Below are positions 42,378 through 53,523 of a stretch of DNA of 64,000 nt, one piece after another. Source of the DNA: Erythrobacter sp. GTDB taxonomy: Bacteria; Pseudomonadota; Alphaproteobacteria; Sphingomonadales; Sphingomonadaceae. The notes beneath the pieces were generated by a model. It did not search any database. It saw only the letters and a list, made by a program, of their open reading frames with translations, and had not been told where the DNA came from. Within the stretch, counting starts at the first letter, position 1; each line of letters begins with the position of its first letter. Where the stretch lies: positions 1 through 64,000 of the forward strand of contig NZOF01000077.1 in NCBI GenBank assembly GCA_002695185.1. Direction: 5' to 3'. The translations under genes were made by a program, and so were the position numbers.

Positions 42378-42742
42378 TGGCGGCGAAATGGCGCCTGATC
42401 CTCCTGTCCCTTTACGCCGTGGTCACGGCGGCGGCGATGATCGCAATGGGCCAGCCCGATACGCTGAAGTGGTACCTGCTCGCCGTTCCGTTCTTCCTGT
42501 GGGCAATGGCCCCGGTGGCATGGCTCTGTCTGCGCCGGAAGCGCCCGCTGGCCTCGGGGATCGGGGCGGCGGTCTGTGCCGCGGCGGGAGCGGCGATCTT
42601 CGGCTCTACCGCGTGGCTGCCACCAGTCGATGCGCAGGCAGGCCTCGTCTTCGTTTTCGTGCCAGCCTATCAGTTCGCCTTCGCGCTGCTGTGGGTTGCG
42701 GCACTCGCCATCATCGCCCGTCTCACATCGAAGGAGAGCTGA
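42377..42742 (+). CDS. Four-helix inner membrane protein of unknown function
   Basis: This 121-residue protein has hydrophobic segments near 7-24, 32-51, 58-76 and 90-113 and short basic loops (CLRRKRPL). No catalytic motif is visible. The start overlaps the ruvA stop by one base and the stop is one base before the DsrE-like gene, so it is part of a ruvA-x-y operon. The function is unknown. Confidence 0.72.
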   Translation: MAAKWRLILLSLYAVVTAAAMIAMGQPDTLKWYLLAVPFFLWAMAPVAWLCLRRKRPLASGIGAAVCAAAGAAIFGSTAWLPPVDAQAGLVFVFVPAYQFAFALLWVAALAIIARLTSKES

Positions 42743-42743
42743 A

Positions 42744-43280
42744 ATGCGGCTCATGACCGTCGTGCCCCTGCTTCTCCTCGCTGCGCCCGTCGCGGCGCAG
42801 GATGTGGACTGGCAGCTTGGCCCGGTATTCGACAGCTTCGGTCCGCATGTCGCGGTGGAAGGGGTGGACGCCTTTGCCCCGGACACGCAGTTCAGCGTCG
42901 CCTTCGATGTCGCAAAAGCCGCCGACGAGGGCGCGCGCAACCGCGGCATGGAAAGCGCGGCGCGGTTCATCAACATGCATGTCGCCAATGGCGTGGCGCC
43001 AGACAACATCCGCGTTGCGGTAGTGGTGCACGGGCCGGCGGTGTTCGACCTGCTCTCGGCAGAAGGCTGGGCCGCTCATGACCGCGAGGATGCCAACGGC
43101 AGCGCGGCCATGGTGCGCGAGATGCTCGGTCACGGCGTGCGCTTCATCGTCTGCGGCCAGAGCGCGGCGGCGCAAGGCATCACCGCCGACCAGCTGATCG
43201 AGGGCGCCGAGATGGACCTCTCCGCCATGACCGCCCACGCGCAGCTTCAGCAGGCAGGCTATACGGTGAACCCGTTCTGA
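42744..43280 (+). CDS. DsrE/YchN-like periplasmic protein
   Basis: This 178-residue protein has a signal peptide ending VAAQ (about 16-19) and a DsrE-like fold: FDVAKAADEGARNRGMESAARFINM, then RVAVVVHGPAVFDLL and GVRFIVCGQSAAAQGI. The single Cys lies in the place of the DsrE active-site cysteine (FIVCGQS, about residue 135). Cytoplasmic DsrE proteins relay sulfur; exported paralogues have no established function. AAGGAGAG precedes the ATG. It lies between ruvA and ruvB. Confidence 0.78.
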   Translation: MRLMTVVPLLLLAAPVAAQDVDWQLGPVFDSFGPHVAVEGVDAFAPDTQFSVAFDVAKAADEGARNRGMESAARFINMHVANGVAPDNIRVAVVVHGPAVFDLLSAEGWAAHDREDANGSAAMVREMLGHGVRFIVCGQSAAAQGITADQLIEGAEMDLSAMTAHAQLQQAGYTVNPF

Positions 43281-43401
43281 TGGCCGCGCCCGTAAACATC
43301 GTCATCCTGAACTCGCTGCGGGGCGCTGTTGATACGCATAGTCCGGTGATTGCCCTGCAATGGATGCTGAAACACGCTCAGGATGACGATAGGGGGGCGA
43401 T

Positions 43402-44436
43402 GTGACCGAACCCGTCCCCCTCCATTCGCCCGACCGCCAGCCGGAAGACCCGGATGCGGCGCTGCGGCCCAAGAGCCTGGCGGAGTTCGTCGGCCAGAAG
43501 GCCGCGCGCGAGAACCTGCGGGTCTTCGTCGAGGCTGCCAAGGGGCGGGGCGAGGCAATGGACCACGTGCTGTTCTTCGGCCCTCCCGGCCTCGGCAAGA
43601 CCACGCTGGCGCAGATCGTGTCGCGCGAGCTGGGCGTGGGCTTTCGCGCCACCAGCGGGCCGGTGATCGCCAAGGCGGGCGATCTGGCCGCGCTGCTCAC
43701 CAATCTCGAGCCCAATGACGTGCTCTTCATCGACGAGATCCACCGCCTCAATCCGGTGGTGGAAGAGGTGCTCTACCCCGCAATGGAGGACCGTGCGCTC
43801 GACATCATCATCGGCGAAGGGCCCTCGGCGCGCAGCGTGCGGATCGGCCTGCCGCCCTTCACTCTGGTCGGCGCAACCACGCGGCAGGGATTGCTGACCA
43901 CGCCCTTGCGCGACCGATTCGGCATTCCGGTGCGCTTGAACTTCTACACCGAGGACGAATTGCTCAGGGTCGTTACCCGCGGGGCGGGGCTGTTGGGCAT
44001 GGGGATCGACGAAGGCGGCGCGCGCGAGATCGCCCGCCGGTCGCGTGGAACCCCGCGTGTGGCGGGCCGCCTGATGCGCCGCGTGCGCGATTTCGCATCA
44101 GTACTGGGCGAACCGGTGGTGAACACCAAGGTCGCGGACGAGGCGCTGACCCGGCTCGAGGTGGACAGCCTCGGCCTCGATGCGATGGACCGCCGCTACC
44201 TCACCATGATCGCGACCACCTATAAGGGCGGACCGGTCGGCGTGGAGACGCTGGCCGCCGGGCTATCCGAGCCGCGCGACACGGTGGAAGAAGTGATCGA
44301 ACCCTACCTCATCCAGCTAGGCCTGATCGCCCGCACAGCGCGGGGCCGCATGCTCAACGATGGCGGGTGGGAGCATCTGGGCATTGCGCCTCCGGGCCTG
44401 CCCGACCGGCCTCAGGGCGACATGTTCGACAAGTAG
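43402..44436 (+). CDS. ruvB: Holliday junction branch migration helicase RuvB
   Basis: RuvB is the AAA+ motor that drives branch migration with RuvA. The 344-residue protein has [11 protein letters not shown], Walker [10 protein letters not shown] (about 58-66), Walker [32 protein letters not shown], and the C-terminal winged helix ([18 protein letters not shown]). The start is GTG at 43402, preceded by GGGGGG. It lies 121 bases after the DsrE-like gene, so it may have its own promoter. Confidence 0.97.
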   Translation: MTEPVPLHSPDRQPEDPDAALRPKSLAEFVGQKAARENLRVFVEAAKGRGEAMDHVLFFGPPGLGKTTLAQIVSRELGVGFRATSGPVIAKAGDLAALLTNLEPNDVLFIDEIHRLNPVVEEVLYPAMEDRALDIIIGEGPSARSVRIGLPPFTLVGATTRQGLLTTPLRDRFGIPVRLNFYTEDELLRVVTRGAGLLGMGIDEGGAREIARRSRGTPRVAGRLMRRVRDFASVLGEPVVNTKVADEALTRLEVDSLGLDAMDRRYLTMIATTYKGGPVGVETLAAGLSEPRDTVEEVIEPYLIQLGLIARTARGRMLNDGGWEHLGIAPPGLPDRPQGDMFDK

Positions 44437-44445
44437 GCACCAACG

Positions 44446-44474
44446 AAAAAGGACGGCTCCTCGCGGAACCGCCC
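44446..44474 (-). terminator. Intrinsic terminator of acnA
   Basis: On the minus strand GGGCGGTTCC pairs with GGAGCCGTCC (44474-44465 and 44460-44451) around GCGA, and TTTTT follows. It lies beyond the aconitase stop, between the convergent ruvB and acnA genes. Confidence 0.82.
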
Positions 44475-44498
44475 TCTTCGAACTGGTCTTGCCGAACC

Positions 44499-47174
<2,676 letters not shown>

Positions 47175-47402
47175 GCGGGCAAATTCCTTTCTTTCTGAAG
47201 CTGTCTCACCACCAATGGGCAAGGCGGCAGAATGTGCCGCGCCTGTGCGCTGTGGCGGGCAAAAAATCAAGGGTGGCCGGCATTGCGAACGGGTCGATGG
47301 GGAACCCTAACTGCGCTCAACCCATTGATAGGGCAAATGATGGGCCGATGCGCACCGCAATAGAAAAGAGCGAAAAGCGCCGCCCAATGAGGAGTTTAGA
47401 AT

Positions 47403-47561
47403 ATGAAGACCGCTAACCCTACGAATGCGAAATCGCGCCAGACCATTCGTCTTGCTGTAGTGACGGCTGCAGTAGGCGTTGCCGGAATGTTCACTGTCGC
47501 CGCAACTTTTGCCAGCGATAATGCACAGGCTGATCAAGTCGAGGTCACGCAGCAGCGTTGA
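47403..47561 (+). CDS. 52-residue single-pass membrane or exported microprotein
   Basis: This 53-codon frame starts at ATG 47403 with GAGGAG about nine bases upstream. The basic start (MKTANPTNAKSRQTIRLA) is followed by a hydrophobic stretch (AVVTAAVGVAGMFTVAATFA), then SDNAQADQVEVTQQR. It could be a signal-anchored small protein or a short exported peptide. It is divergent from acnA and convergent with the DMT transporter, seven bases away. The family is unknown. Confidence 0.65.
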   Translation: MKTANPTNAKSRQTIRLAVVTAAVGVAGMFTVAATFASDNAQADQVEVTQQR

Positions 47562-47568
47562 TCCAGTC

Positions 47569-48468
47569 TTATAGGGCGCTTTGCTCCGGTCGTTTGCGCC
47601 GGGCAGCTATCCAGCACCCCGCCATTATGAATGCGGCACCGATAATCGTAGAGCCGCGAACATGTTCGCCAAAATAGAGCCAACCGAATAGAGAGGCCCA
47701 CAGAAAGCCGGTATATTCTATTGGCACCAAGCGCTGCGTTTCTGACCGGGCGTAGGCCCACGTGAGAAATAGCAGAGCGGCTACCGCCAGGATAGCGCCA
47801 GCGACAAGCTCTCCCCAAACTTCGCCCCTCGGCATTACAAACAAAAACGGGGCACCTGCAAGCAGCGTAAGGGCGGCAACCCCGTTCTGAAAGGTCCCCG
47901 CTTCTTCAGGTGAAGATATTAAAGCCTGTTGCCGTTGGAGGATCAGATTCCAGGCGAATAGCAACGCCGAAATACCGACGAGCAGCAGCCCGACGAGGGA
48001 ATCCTCGCTCATCTTCTCGCGTCCGATACGGCCGCCAACAATGACAATCACTCCGCCAAGTCCCAGCAAGGCCCCCATGATGGCGCGACGCTCGATCCGC
48101 TCTCCCAGAATGATCGCGGCAAGATACAGCGTTATTAGAGGGGCGATGAAGCTGATCGCAATTGCTTCGGCAAGGGGTAGGCGAACCAGCGCGGCAAAGA
48201 AGGTCCAGCCCATAAAGGCGACCACTATCCCCCGCATGAGATGAACTTTGAGCACGGATCTGGTCGGAAGCTTTCTCACCCGCCACCACCAGATCGGCGC
48301 AATCATCACGAAACCGATCGCGCAACGCAGCAGATATGCGCTGTAGGCCCCTACCGATAGGCTGGCGCTCTTCATCACGGCGTCCATTGCCGAAAATAAC
48401 GCGATCCCGATAATGGTTGCCAGAACAGGCCTTAAGCTGTCGTCATTCGCGCTCATCGTCGCTGGCAT
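47569..48468 (-). CDS. DMT-superfamily (EamA) transporter
   Basis: This 299-residue protein has about ten membrane helices in two EamA halves (about 10-140 and 155-290). PLAEAIAISFIAPLITLYLAAIILGERI is in the first half, and SETQRLVPIEYTGFLWASLFGWLYFGE is in the second. Such proteins export amino acids or other metabolites by proton antiport. The substrate is unknown. ATG 48468, with AGGG upstream, is preferred over another ATG four codons later. Confidence 0.87.
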   Translation of the reverse strand: MPATMSANDDSLRPVLATIIGIALFSAMDAVMKSASLSVGAYSAYLLRCAIGFVMIAPIWWWRVRKLPTRSVLKVHLMRGIVVAFMGWTFFAALVRLPLAEAIAISFIAPLITLYLAAIILGERIERRAIMGALLGLGGVIVIVGGRIGREKMSEDSLVGLLLVGISALLFAWNLILQRQQALISSPEEAGTFQNGVAALTLLAGAPFLFVMPRGEVWGELVAGAILAVAALLFLTWAYARSETQRLVPIEYTGFLWASLFGWLYFGEHVRGSTIIGAAFIMAGCWIAARRKRPEQSAL

Positions 48469-48599
48469 AGTGCGCCCTGTCCCAAGCGCAACTTGGTTCA
48501 GCGGTGGGTAAGCCGGGATCGCGGATTGTATCCTACAGTTAACGATACATAGCGCCCGTAAAGCAGTATATATGGCGGAGCGCAAAATTGGTGGGCCAA

Positions 48600-50024
48600 A
48601 TGAAACGATTTAATCTTATCTCCGGAACCGCGATCGCGATCACCGCCGTTCTTCTTGCAACTTCCGCACAGGCTCAGCAGGCGGCGCCTGAAAGTCTGTT
48701 GCCAGTTGCGGGACAAAGCCAAAGTGTTGCCAAGTCTGCGCCGCAACAAAGTGGCGATGACGCACGCACGGTGGACGAAGCTTTCGGCGATATCCGCATG
48801 GCTAGCGGCGAGGTGGTGCAGGAAATACCGTCTTTGGAAGGTGTATGGAGCGTGGCACAGGCCGAGCAACTGCTCGCATTCATCCCTACATTGGTCGCTG
48901 AGGGGCTGAACCCAACGGATTATCGTGCCGACGCGCTCAAGACCGCGATCGCTGCGGGCGAGGGTGAGGCGCTAAACAAGCTAGCCAGTGAAACCTTCGT
49001 CTGGCTGGTCGAAGATCTACGCGATGGCCGCACGCCAATGGAATCGCGTCGTCAGTGGTTCGTCGTCGATCCTGATGCGGACCGTCTGCCGACTTGGAAG
49101 CTGCTCGAAGATGCGCTGGCCAGCGGCGATATTTCCGGCACGCTGACCTCGCTCAATCCGGTTCATCCAGACTATGCGGCTTTGAGGGAGGAACTTGCCA
49201 CGGCAAAAGATGCCAAGCGGATCAAGCTGATCCGGGCAAATATGGATCGGTGGCGCTGGTTGCCGCAGGATCTTGGTAAGCAGTATCTCGTTACCAATGT
49301 GCCCGAATACATGCTGCGCCTCACGGTGAATGGTAAGATCATCAAAAGCTACCGTACCGTCGTCGGGAAGCCCGGTCGTACCGCGACACCGCAACTTGCC
49401 GAAATGGTCGAAGCGGTTATCTACAACCCGACGTGGACCGTGCCTCAGTCGATCGTGAAGGGCGAAGGTCTGGGCGCTAAGGTGCTCAACAATCCCGGCT
49501 GGGCCCGGACCGCTGGCTACAAGGCAACCAAGGGCGAAAATGGCTGGGTTACAGTGGTGCAGCAGCCAGGCCCGCAGAATTCACTCGGCCTGATGAAGCT
49601 CGACATGCCTAACGAACACGCGATCTTCCTTCACGATACGCCTAGCCGCCACTTGTTCGCGAATGACAACCGTGCGTTGAGCCACGGGTGCATCCGCGTG
49701 CAGGGTGCGCGTGAACTGGCGATGACCATGTCGATGCTCGGCAATGCCAGCAGCCGTGAAGATATCCCGGCGATCCAGCAGGAAGTTTCGGAAATCACGA
49801 CTAGCGGCGAATACACGCGCTACGAGATGAAGAAGCAGTGGCCGGTCTACATCACCTATTTCACCATGGCGAGCGACGTGAACGGCCAGATGAAGACGTT
49901 CAGCGACATCTACGATCGCGATGCGCCCGTGCTCGCCGCGCTCGATGCGCCGCGGGTATCGGATCGCGCGCGGGAGACGAGTGAAGAAGCCGTCGAAATC
50001 GTCGACGACATGCAGATCAGCTAA
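48600..50024 (+). CDS. L,D-transpeptidase of the YcbB (LdtD) type
   Basis: This 474-residue periplasmic enzyme makes 3-3 peptidoglycan crosslinks. Its signal peptide ends SAQAQ (about 22-26). A scaffold domain follows (residues about 70-210), then the YkuD catalytic domain with the capping loop. The active site is HDTPSRHLFANDNRALSHGCIRV, which contains the SHGC motif with the nucleophile Cys. The architecture and length match YcbB. I choose the ATG at 48600 (MKRFNLISG); a TTG four codons upstream is in frame. It is convergent with a second L,D-transpeptidase. Confidence 0.92.
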   Translation: MKRFNLISGTAIAITAVLLATSAQAQQAAPESLLPVAGQSQSVAKSAPQQSGDDARTVDEAFGDIRMASGEVVQEIPSLEGVWSVAQAEQLLAFIPTLVAEGLNPTDYRADALKTAIAAGEGEALNKLASETFVWLVEDLRDGRTPMESRRQWFVVDPDADRLPTWKLLEDALASGDISGTLTSLNPVHPDYAALREELATAKDAKRIKLIRANMDRWRWLPQDLGKQYLVTNVPEYMLRLTVNGKIIKSYRTVVGKPGRTATPQLAEMVEAVIYNPTWTVPQSIVKGEGLGAKVLNNPGWARTAGYKATKGENGWVTVVQQPGPQNSLGLMKLDMPNEHAIFLHDTPSRHLFANDNRALSHGCIRVQGARELAMTMSMLGNASSREDIPAIQQEVSEITTSGEYTRYEMKKQWPVYITYFTMASDVNGQMKTFSDIYDRDAPVLAALDAPRVSDRARETSEEAVEIVDDMQIS

Positions 50025-50037
50025 GAAAAGTAGTGCG

Positions 50038-50061
50038 CCCCGGCGTTAGAAAACGCCGGGG
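50038..50061. terminator. GC-rich hairpin between the two convergent L,D-transpeptidase genes
   Basis: CCCCGGCGTT (50038-50047) and AACGCCGGGG (50052-50061) are perfect complements with loop AGAA. The TAA stop of the minus-strand gene (50048-50046) lies at the top of the stem. Neither side has a strong T run. Confidence 0.6.
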
Positions 50062-50753
50062 TTCGTCCTTTCGAAAGTATCGCCGTTGTCGCTGCGTAGC
50101 AATTCGGTCTGCGTGACCGGCGGTGGCACCCGGCTACCGTCTTCGGTCAGCCCAAGGCTTTCGGCATAGAGCAGGCGACCGCCGCTCAATTTCAGCAGCA
50201 CATAGTCGAACTGGTCGGGACCGAGCGCGAAACAGCCGTTTGATCGTCCCAGGCGGCCCCAGCGATCAACATGCTCCGGACGGGCATATTCTGCCTGATG
50301 CATCACGATGGCGCGAGGCAGCGCCTTGTCATTGGTTGGATCGAGCCCGTCGAGCCTGATCGAGGTGCCATACCGTCCGGTGTACCAGCTGCGCGTCATA
50401 TAGGCGCCTCGGCTGGTCGCCTCGCTGCCCTCAATATTCGAATAGCGCTTGAGCCACCCATCATGCTGGCTGTCGGAGCCTGTGCCGTGGCTGACGTGGA
50501 AGCTCTGCACGCGCTGATTTTGCAGATCGACGAAATGGAAGCGCCTTTGCGAGGAATGCAGGCCGAAGTCGGCGATGCCGACAATGTCCTTTTTCCAGAG
50601 CACATCACCCACCCGCGCCAGTTGCTCACGCGCGATGGCGAACAGCTGCGCATCACGGCTGGCGGTGGGATTTACCTGCGCGCTCACCCGGCCCGGCAGC
50701 GTAATCGCTGCACCGGCGGCAAGCGAGCTCTTTAGAAGATCGCGGCGGTTCAT
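50046..50753 (-). CDS. Tat-exported L,D-transpeptidase catalytic domain protein (YkuD_2 type)
   Basis: This 235-residue protein has a twin-arginine signal (MNRRDLLKSSLAAGAAITLPG). Its catalytic domain contains VMHQAEYARPEHV and GRLGRSNGCFALGP, whose SNGC replaces the SHGC of classic YkuD, as in the YkuD_2 family. HVSHGTGSDS and RGAYMTRSWYTGRYG are also typical. It may form L,D-crosslinks or attach proteins to murein. It is convergent with the YcbB-type gene, with a hairpin at the junction. Confidence 0.86.
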   Translation of the reverse strand: MNRRDLLKSSLAAGAAITLPGRVSAQVNPTASRDAQLFAIAREQLARVGDVLWKKDIVGIADFGLHSSQRRFHFVDLQNQRVQSFHVSHGTGSDSQHDGWLKRYSNIEGSEATSRGAYMTRSWYTGRYGTSIRLDGLDPTNDKALPRAIVMHQAEYARPEHVDRWGRLGRSNGCFALGPDQFDYVLLKLSGGRLLYAESLGLTEDGSRVPPPVTQTELLRSDNGDTFERTNPGVF

Positions 50754-50757
50754 GGTG

Positions 50758-51699
50758 TCATCCTATAACATCGCGCAGGCTATCGGAAGCTGAACGAGCG
50801 AATTCGTTATTCGCCTTGTCACAGGCGATCATCGATCTGGCGTGTCGTTCGCCGACTTCGCGCGGATCGGGGCCGTATCCGCCTCCGAGGGAACTGGCGA
50901 TGGCCAAGCCGCCCGTGCGCACGGCGCGGATCACATAACTGTCGCGGCGAACCAAACCCTCGTTGGTCAGCGCCAAGCGGCCGAGTTTGTCATCGCCATG
51001 CACATCAACACCGGCCTGATAGAGCACAAAGTCGGGTTCGAATTGCTCAATTGTCCGGGGCAGGTGTCGATCGAGCGCCTCGAGATAGCCATCGTCATCC
51101 ATGCCGTCCGGCAACGGCACGTCTAGGCTCGATCGCGCCTTTCGGACGGGGAAGTTCTTCTCGGCATGGAGCGAGAGCGTGAAGATGTCATCGCGCCCTG
51201 CCGTAAGACTGGCGGTGCCATCGCCTTGGTGAACATCGAGATCAATAATCAGAACACGGCTAACATCCCCTTCCGCGATGAGACGGTTGGACACGACGGC
51301 AAGGTCATTGAAGACGCAGTAGCCCGCGCCGGTATCGTAAAGCGCGTGATGGCTGCCCGCTGCGCTATTGCCAGCATAGCCATGCCGACGCGCCAGCTGT
51401 GCTGCCAGCCAAGTTCCGCCATTGGTATGGGCTACACGCTGCGCGATATGCGCAGTTACGGGAAAGCCGATCCGCCGTTCCTTCTCGCGGGGGACAGTGG
51501 AGGTGAATACCTGATCGACGTAATCCGGGCAGTGCACCGCCTCAAGCCAGCGGCGCGGCATTGCGGGCGGGGCGTGTTCGGTGATCGGATAGCCGCTCTC
51601 GCGCAGGGCCGCCATGACAGCCATATACTTGTCGAAGCGGAACGTCCCGCGCGTGGGTGCGGGAGCCATGTAATCGACGTGATGGACGACGTGGAGCAA
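50758..51699 (-). CDS. Histone deacetylase family protein
   Basis: This 313-residue zinc deacetylase is of the acetoin-utilisation/HDAC class. AAGSHHALYDTGAGYCVFNDLAV includes the paired His residues, DLDVHQGDGTASL holds zinc ligands, and GVDVHGDDKLG holds a third. Bacterial members deacetylate polyamines or acyl-lysines; which is not clear here. The likely start is TTG 51699 (MLHVVHHVDYMAPAP), seven bases after the ppa stop with AGG upstream; ATG 51669 is the alternative. It is cotranscribed with ppa. Confidence 0.87.
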   Translation of the reverse strand: MLHVVHHVDYMAPAPTRGTFRFDKYMAVMAALRESGYPITEHAPPAMPRRWLEAVHCPDYVDQVFTSTVPREKERRIGFPVTAHIAQRVAHTNGGTWLAAQLARRHGYAGNSAAGSHHALYDTGAGYCVFNDLAVVSNRLIAEGDVSRVLIIDLDVHQGDGTASLTAGRDDIFTLSLHAEKNFPVRKARSSLDVPLPDGMDDDGYLEALDRHLPRTIEQFEPDFVLYQAGVDVHGDDKLGRLALTNEGLVRRDSYVIRAVRTGGLAIASSLGGGYGPDPREVGERHARSMIACDKANNEFARSASDSLRDVIG

Positions 51700-51706
51700 G
51701 GTGTAC

Positions 51707-52252
51707 CTAACCGTTCCTGTCCTGCTTGGCCGCGATTGCTTTTTCGGCCAGCTCGACAGCGTCTTTTTCATCGCCCGGCTCGAGTATTTCGACCTTGCGA
51801 TCGATCAGACGGTTGTAGACTTCGAAGAACACGCCCAGTTCCCACAGCATGGTAGGGCGCAATTGGTCGAGCCGCTCGATCTCGCCGAATGTCTGGGACA
51901 GCGGAGGCACGCCGACAAGGCGGTCGTTGCGTACCATTTCGCCGTCCTCTTCCTGCTCCATGCGCAGGATCGCGACCGGGCGGATGTCGACCAACGTGCC
52001 GGACGGCAGTGGCCCGCCGGTCAGCACCAAGACATCCAGCGCATCGCCGTCAGGAGCCATCGTTGCCGGAATGAAACCGAAATTGGCCGGGAAAGTAAGT
52101 CCTTCCGGCAATTCGAGGGCCCAGCGGAAAATTCCCAGCTTCTTGTCGAGATCGATCTTGTGCGTATTGCCCTTGGGGCATTCGATGAAGGCGTGGAGCA
52201 GGCCTTTTTCGGATCGAGCCGGTAAACGGGCAAGGTGTTCGGCATCGATCAT
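51707..52252 (-). CDS. ppa: Inorganic pyrophosphatase
   Basis: This 181-residue family I soluble pyrophosphatase hydrolyses PPi from biosynthesis. The signature DGDALDVLVL (about 68-77) holds the metal-binding aspartates. GNTHKIDLDKKLG, FPANFGFIPAT and DRLVGVPP are also conserved. It lies upstream of the deacetylase gene in one unit and downstream of ispG by about 58 bases. Confidence 0.95.
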   Translation of the reverse strand: MIDAEHLARLPARSEKGLLHAFIECPKGNTHKIDLDKKLGIFRWALELPEGLTFPANFGFIPATMAPDGDALDVLVLTGGPLPSGTLVDIRPVAILRMEQEEDGEMVRNDRLVGVPPLSQTFGEIERLDQLRPTMLWELGVFFEVYNRLIDRKVEILEPGDEKDAVELAEKAIAAKQDRNG

Positions 52253-52310
52253 CGTAAGGCGCTCCGCATGGCTGTCACCAATTTACGGAAGACCGGGCGA
52301 GGCGTTCCGC

Positions 52311-53462
52311 CTATTCCGCCGGTTCAGCCTGTTTGGGGGCATGCGGATCGAACGCCACGGCCTCGCCTGCCTCGATTGCTGCTGCTTTCTCTTCCACCAG
52401 CTTCACGATGTGATCGAGCATATCGTCGCTCTCGATATGGTGGTTCTTCACGCCCGACAGATAGACCATGTGCTTGCCCGAACCGCCACCGGTCAGGCCG
52501 ATATCGGTCTCGCGTGCTTCGCCCGGGCCGTTGACGACGCAGCCGAGCACCGAAAGGCTCATCGGCGTCTTGATGTGTTCGAGCCGCTTTTCCAGCGTTT
52601 CCACGGTGCGTATTACGTCGAAACCCTGGCGCGAACAACTTGGGCAGGACACCACGCGCACGCCGCGCGTCCGCAGGCCCAGCGCCTTGAGCATTTCGAA
52701 GCCGACCTTCACTTCCTGCTCAGGCTCGGCCGAAAGCGAGACGCGGATCGTGTCGCCGATGCCGGCCCATAGCAGGCTGCCAATGCCGATGCTGGATTTG
52801 ACCGTCCCGCCGATCAGTCCGCCAGCCTCGGTAATGCCGAGGTGCAGAGGGCAATCCACGGCCTCTGCCAGCCCGTGATAGGCAGCGACCGCAAGGAACA
52901 CATCACTGGCTTTTACCGCCACCTTGTACTGGTGGAAATCATGATCCTGTAGCAGCTTGATGTGATCGAGAGCGCTTTCGATTAGCGCTTCGGGACACGG
53001 CTCGCCGTATTTTTCCAGCAGGTCCTTTTCCAGACTGCCAGCATTCACGCCGATGCGGATCGCGCAGCCATTTGCCTTTGCGGCGCGCACCACTTCGGCC
53101 ACGCGCTTGCTGTCACCGATATTACCCGGATTGATGCGCAGGCAGGCGGCACCCTTGTCAGCCGCTTCGAGCGCACGCTTGTAGTGGAAATGGATGTCCG
53201 CAACGATCGGGACACTGGCCGCGCGCGTAATTTCGTCAAAACGAGCGGTCGATTCTTCGGTAGGGCAGGAGACGCGGATGATATCTGCGCCGACATCTTC
53301 GCAGCGGCGGATCTGGTCGATCGTCGCGCCGACATCTTCGGTCGGCGTATTGGTCATGGTCTGGACGCTGATGGGGGCATCGCCGCCGACAGGCACGCTG
53401 CCGACCATGATCTGGCGGGACTGGCGGCGCTCGATCGTGCGCCAAGGTCGAATGGAAGACAT
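52311..53462 (-). CDS. ispG: 4-hydroxy-3-methylbut-2-enyl diphosphate synthase (flavodoxin)
   Basis: IspG converts MEcPP to HMBPP in the non-mevalonate isoprenoid pathway. The 383-residue protein has the TIM-barrel half ([33 protein letters not shown]) and a C-terminal [4Fe-4S] domain with cysteines in [11 protein letters not shown] and [11 protein letters not shown]. The short two-domain form is the usual one in proteobacteria. The last residues are Glu/Ala-rich. Confidence 0.97.
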   Translation of the reverse strand: MSSIRPWRTIERRQSRQIMVGSVPVGGDAPISVQTMTNTPTEDVGATIDQIRRCEDVGADIIRVSCPTEESTARFDEITRAASVPIVADIHFHYKRALEAADKGAACLRINPGNIGDSKRVAEVVRAAKANGCAIRIGVNAGSLEKDLLEKYGEPCPEALIESALDHIKLLQDHDFHQYKVAVKASDVFLAVAAYHGLAEAVDCPLHLGITEAGGLIGGTVKSSIGIGSLLWAGIGDTIRVSLSAEPEQEVKVGFEMLKALGLRTRGVRVVSCPSCSRQGFDVIRTVETLEKRLEHIKTPMSLSVLGCVVNGPGEARETDIGLTGGGSGKHMVYLSGVKNHHIESDDMLDHIVKLVEEKAAAIEAGEAVAFDPHAPKQAEPAE

Positions 53463-53523
53463 GGCCCCGATATAGAGCGGGGAATGTGAAGGGGCAATGA
53501 CGCCCCTTCACTAGAGTTGGCTA

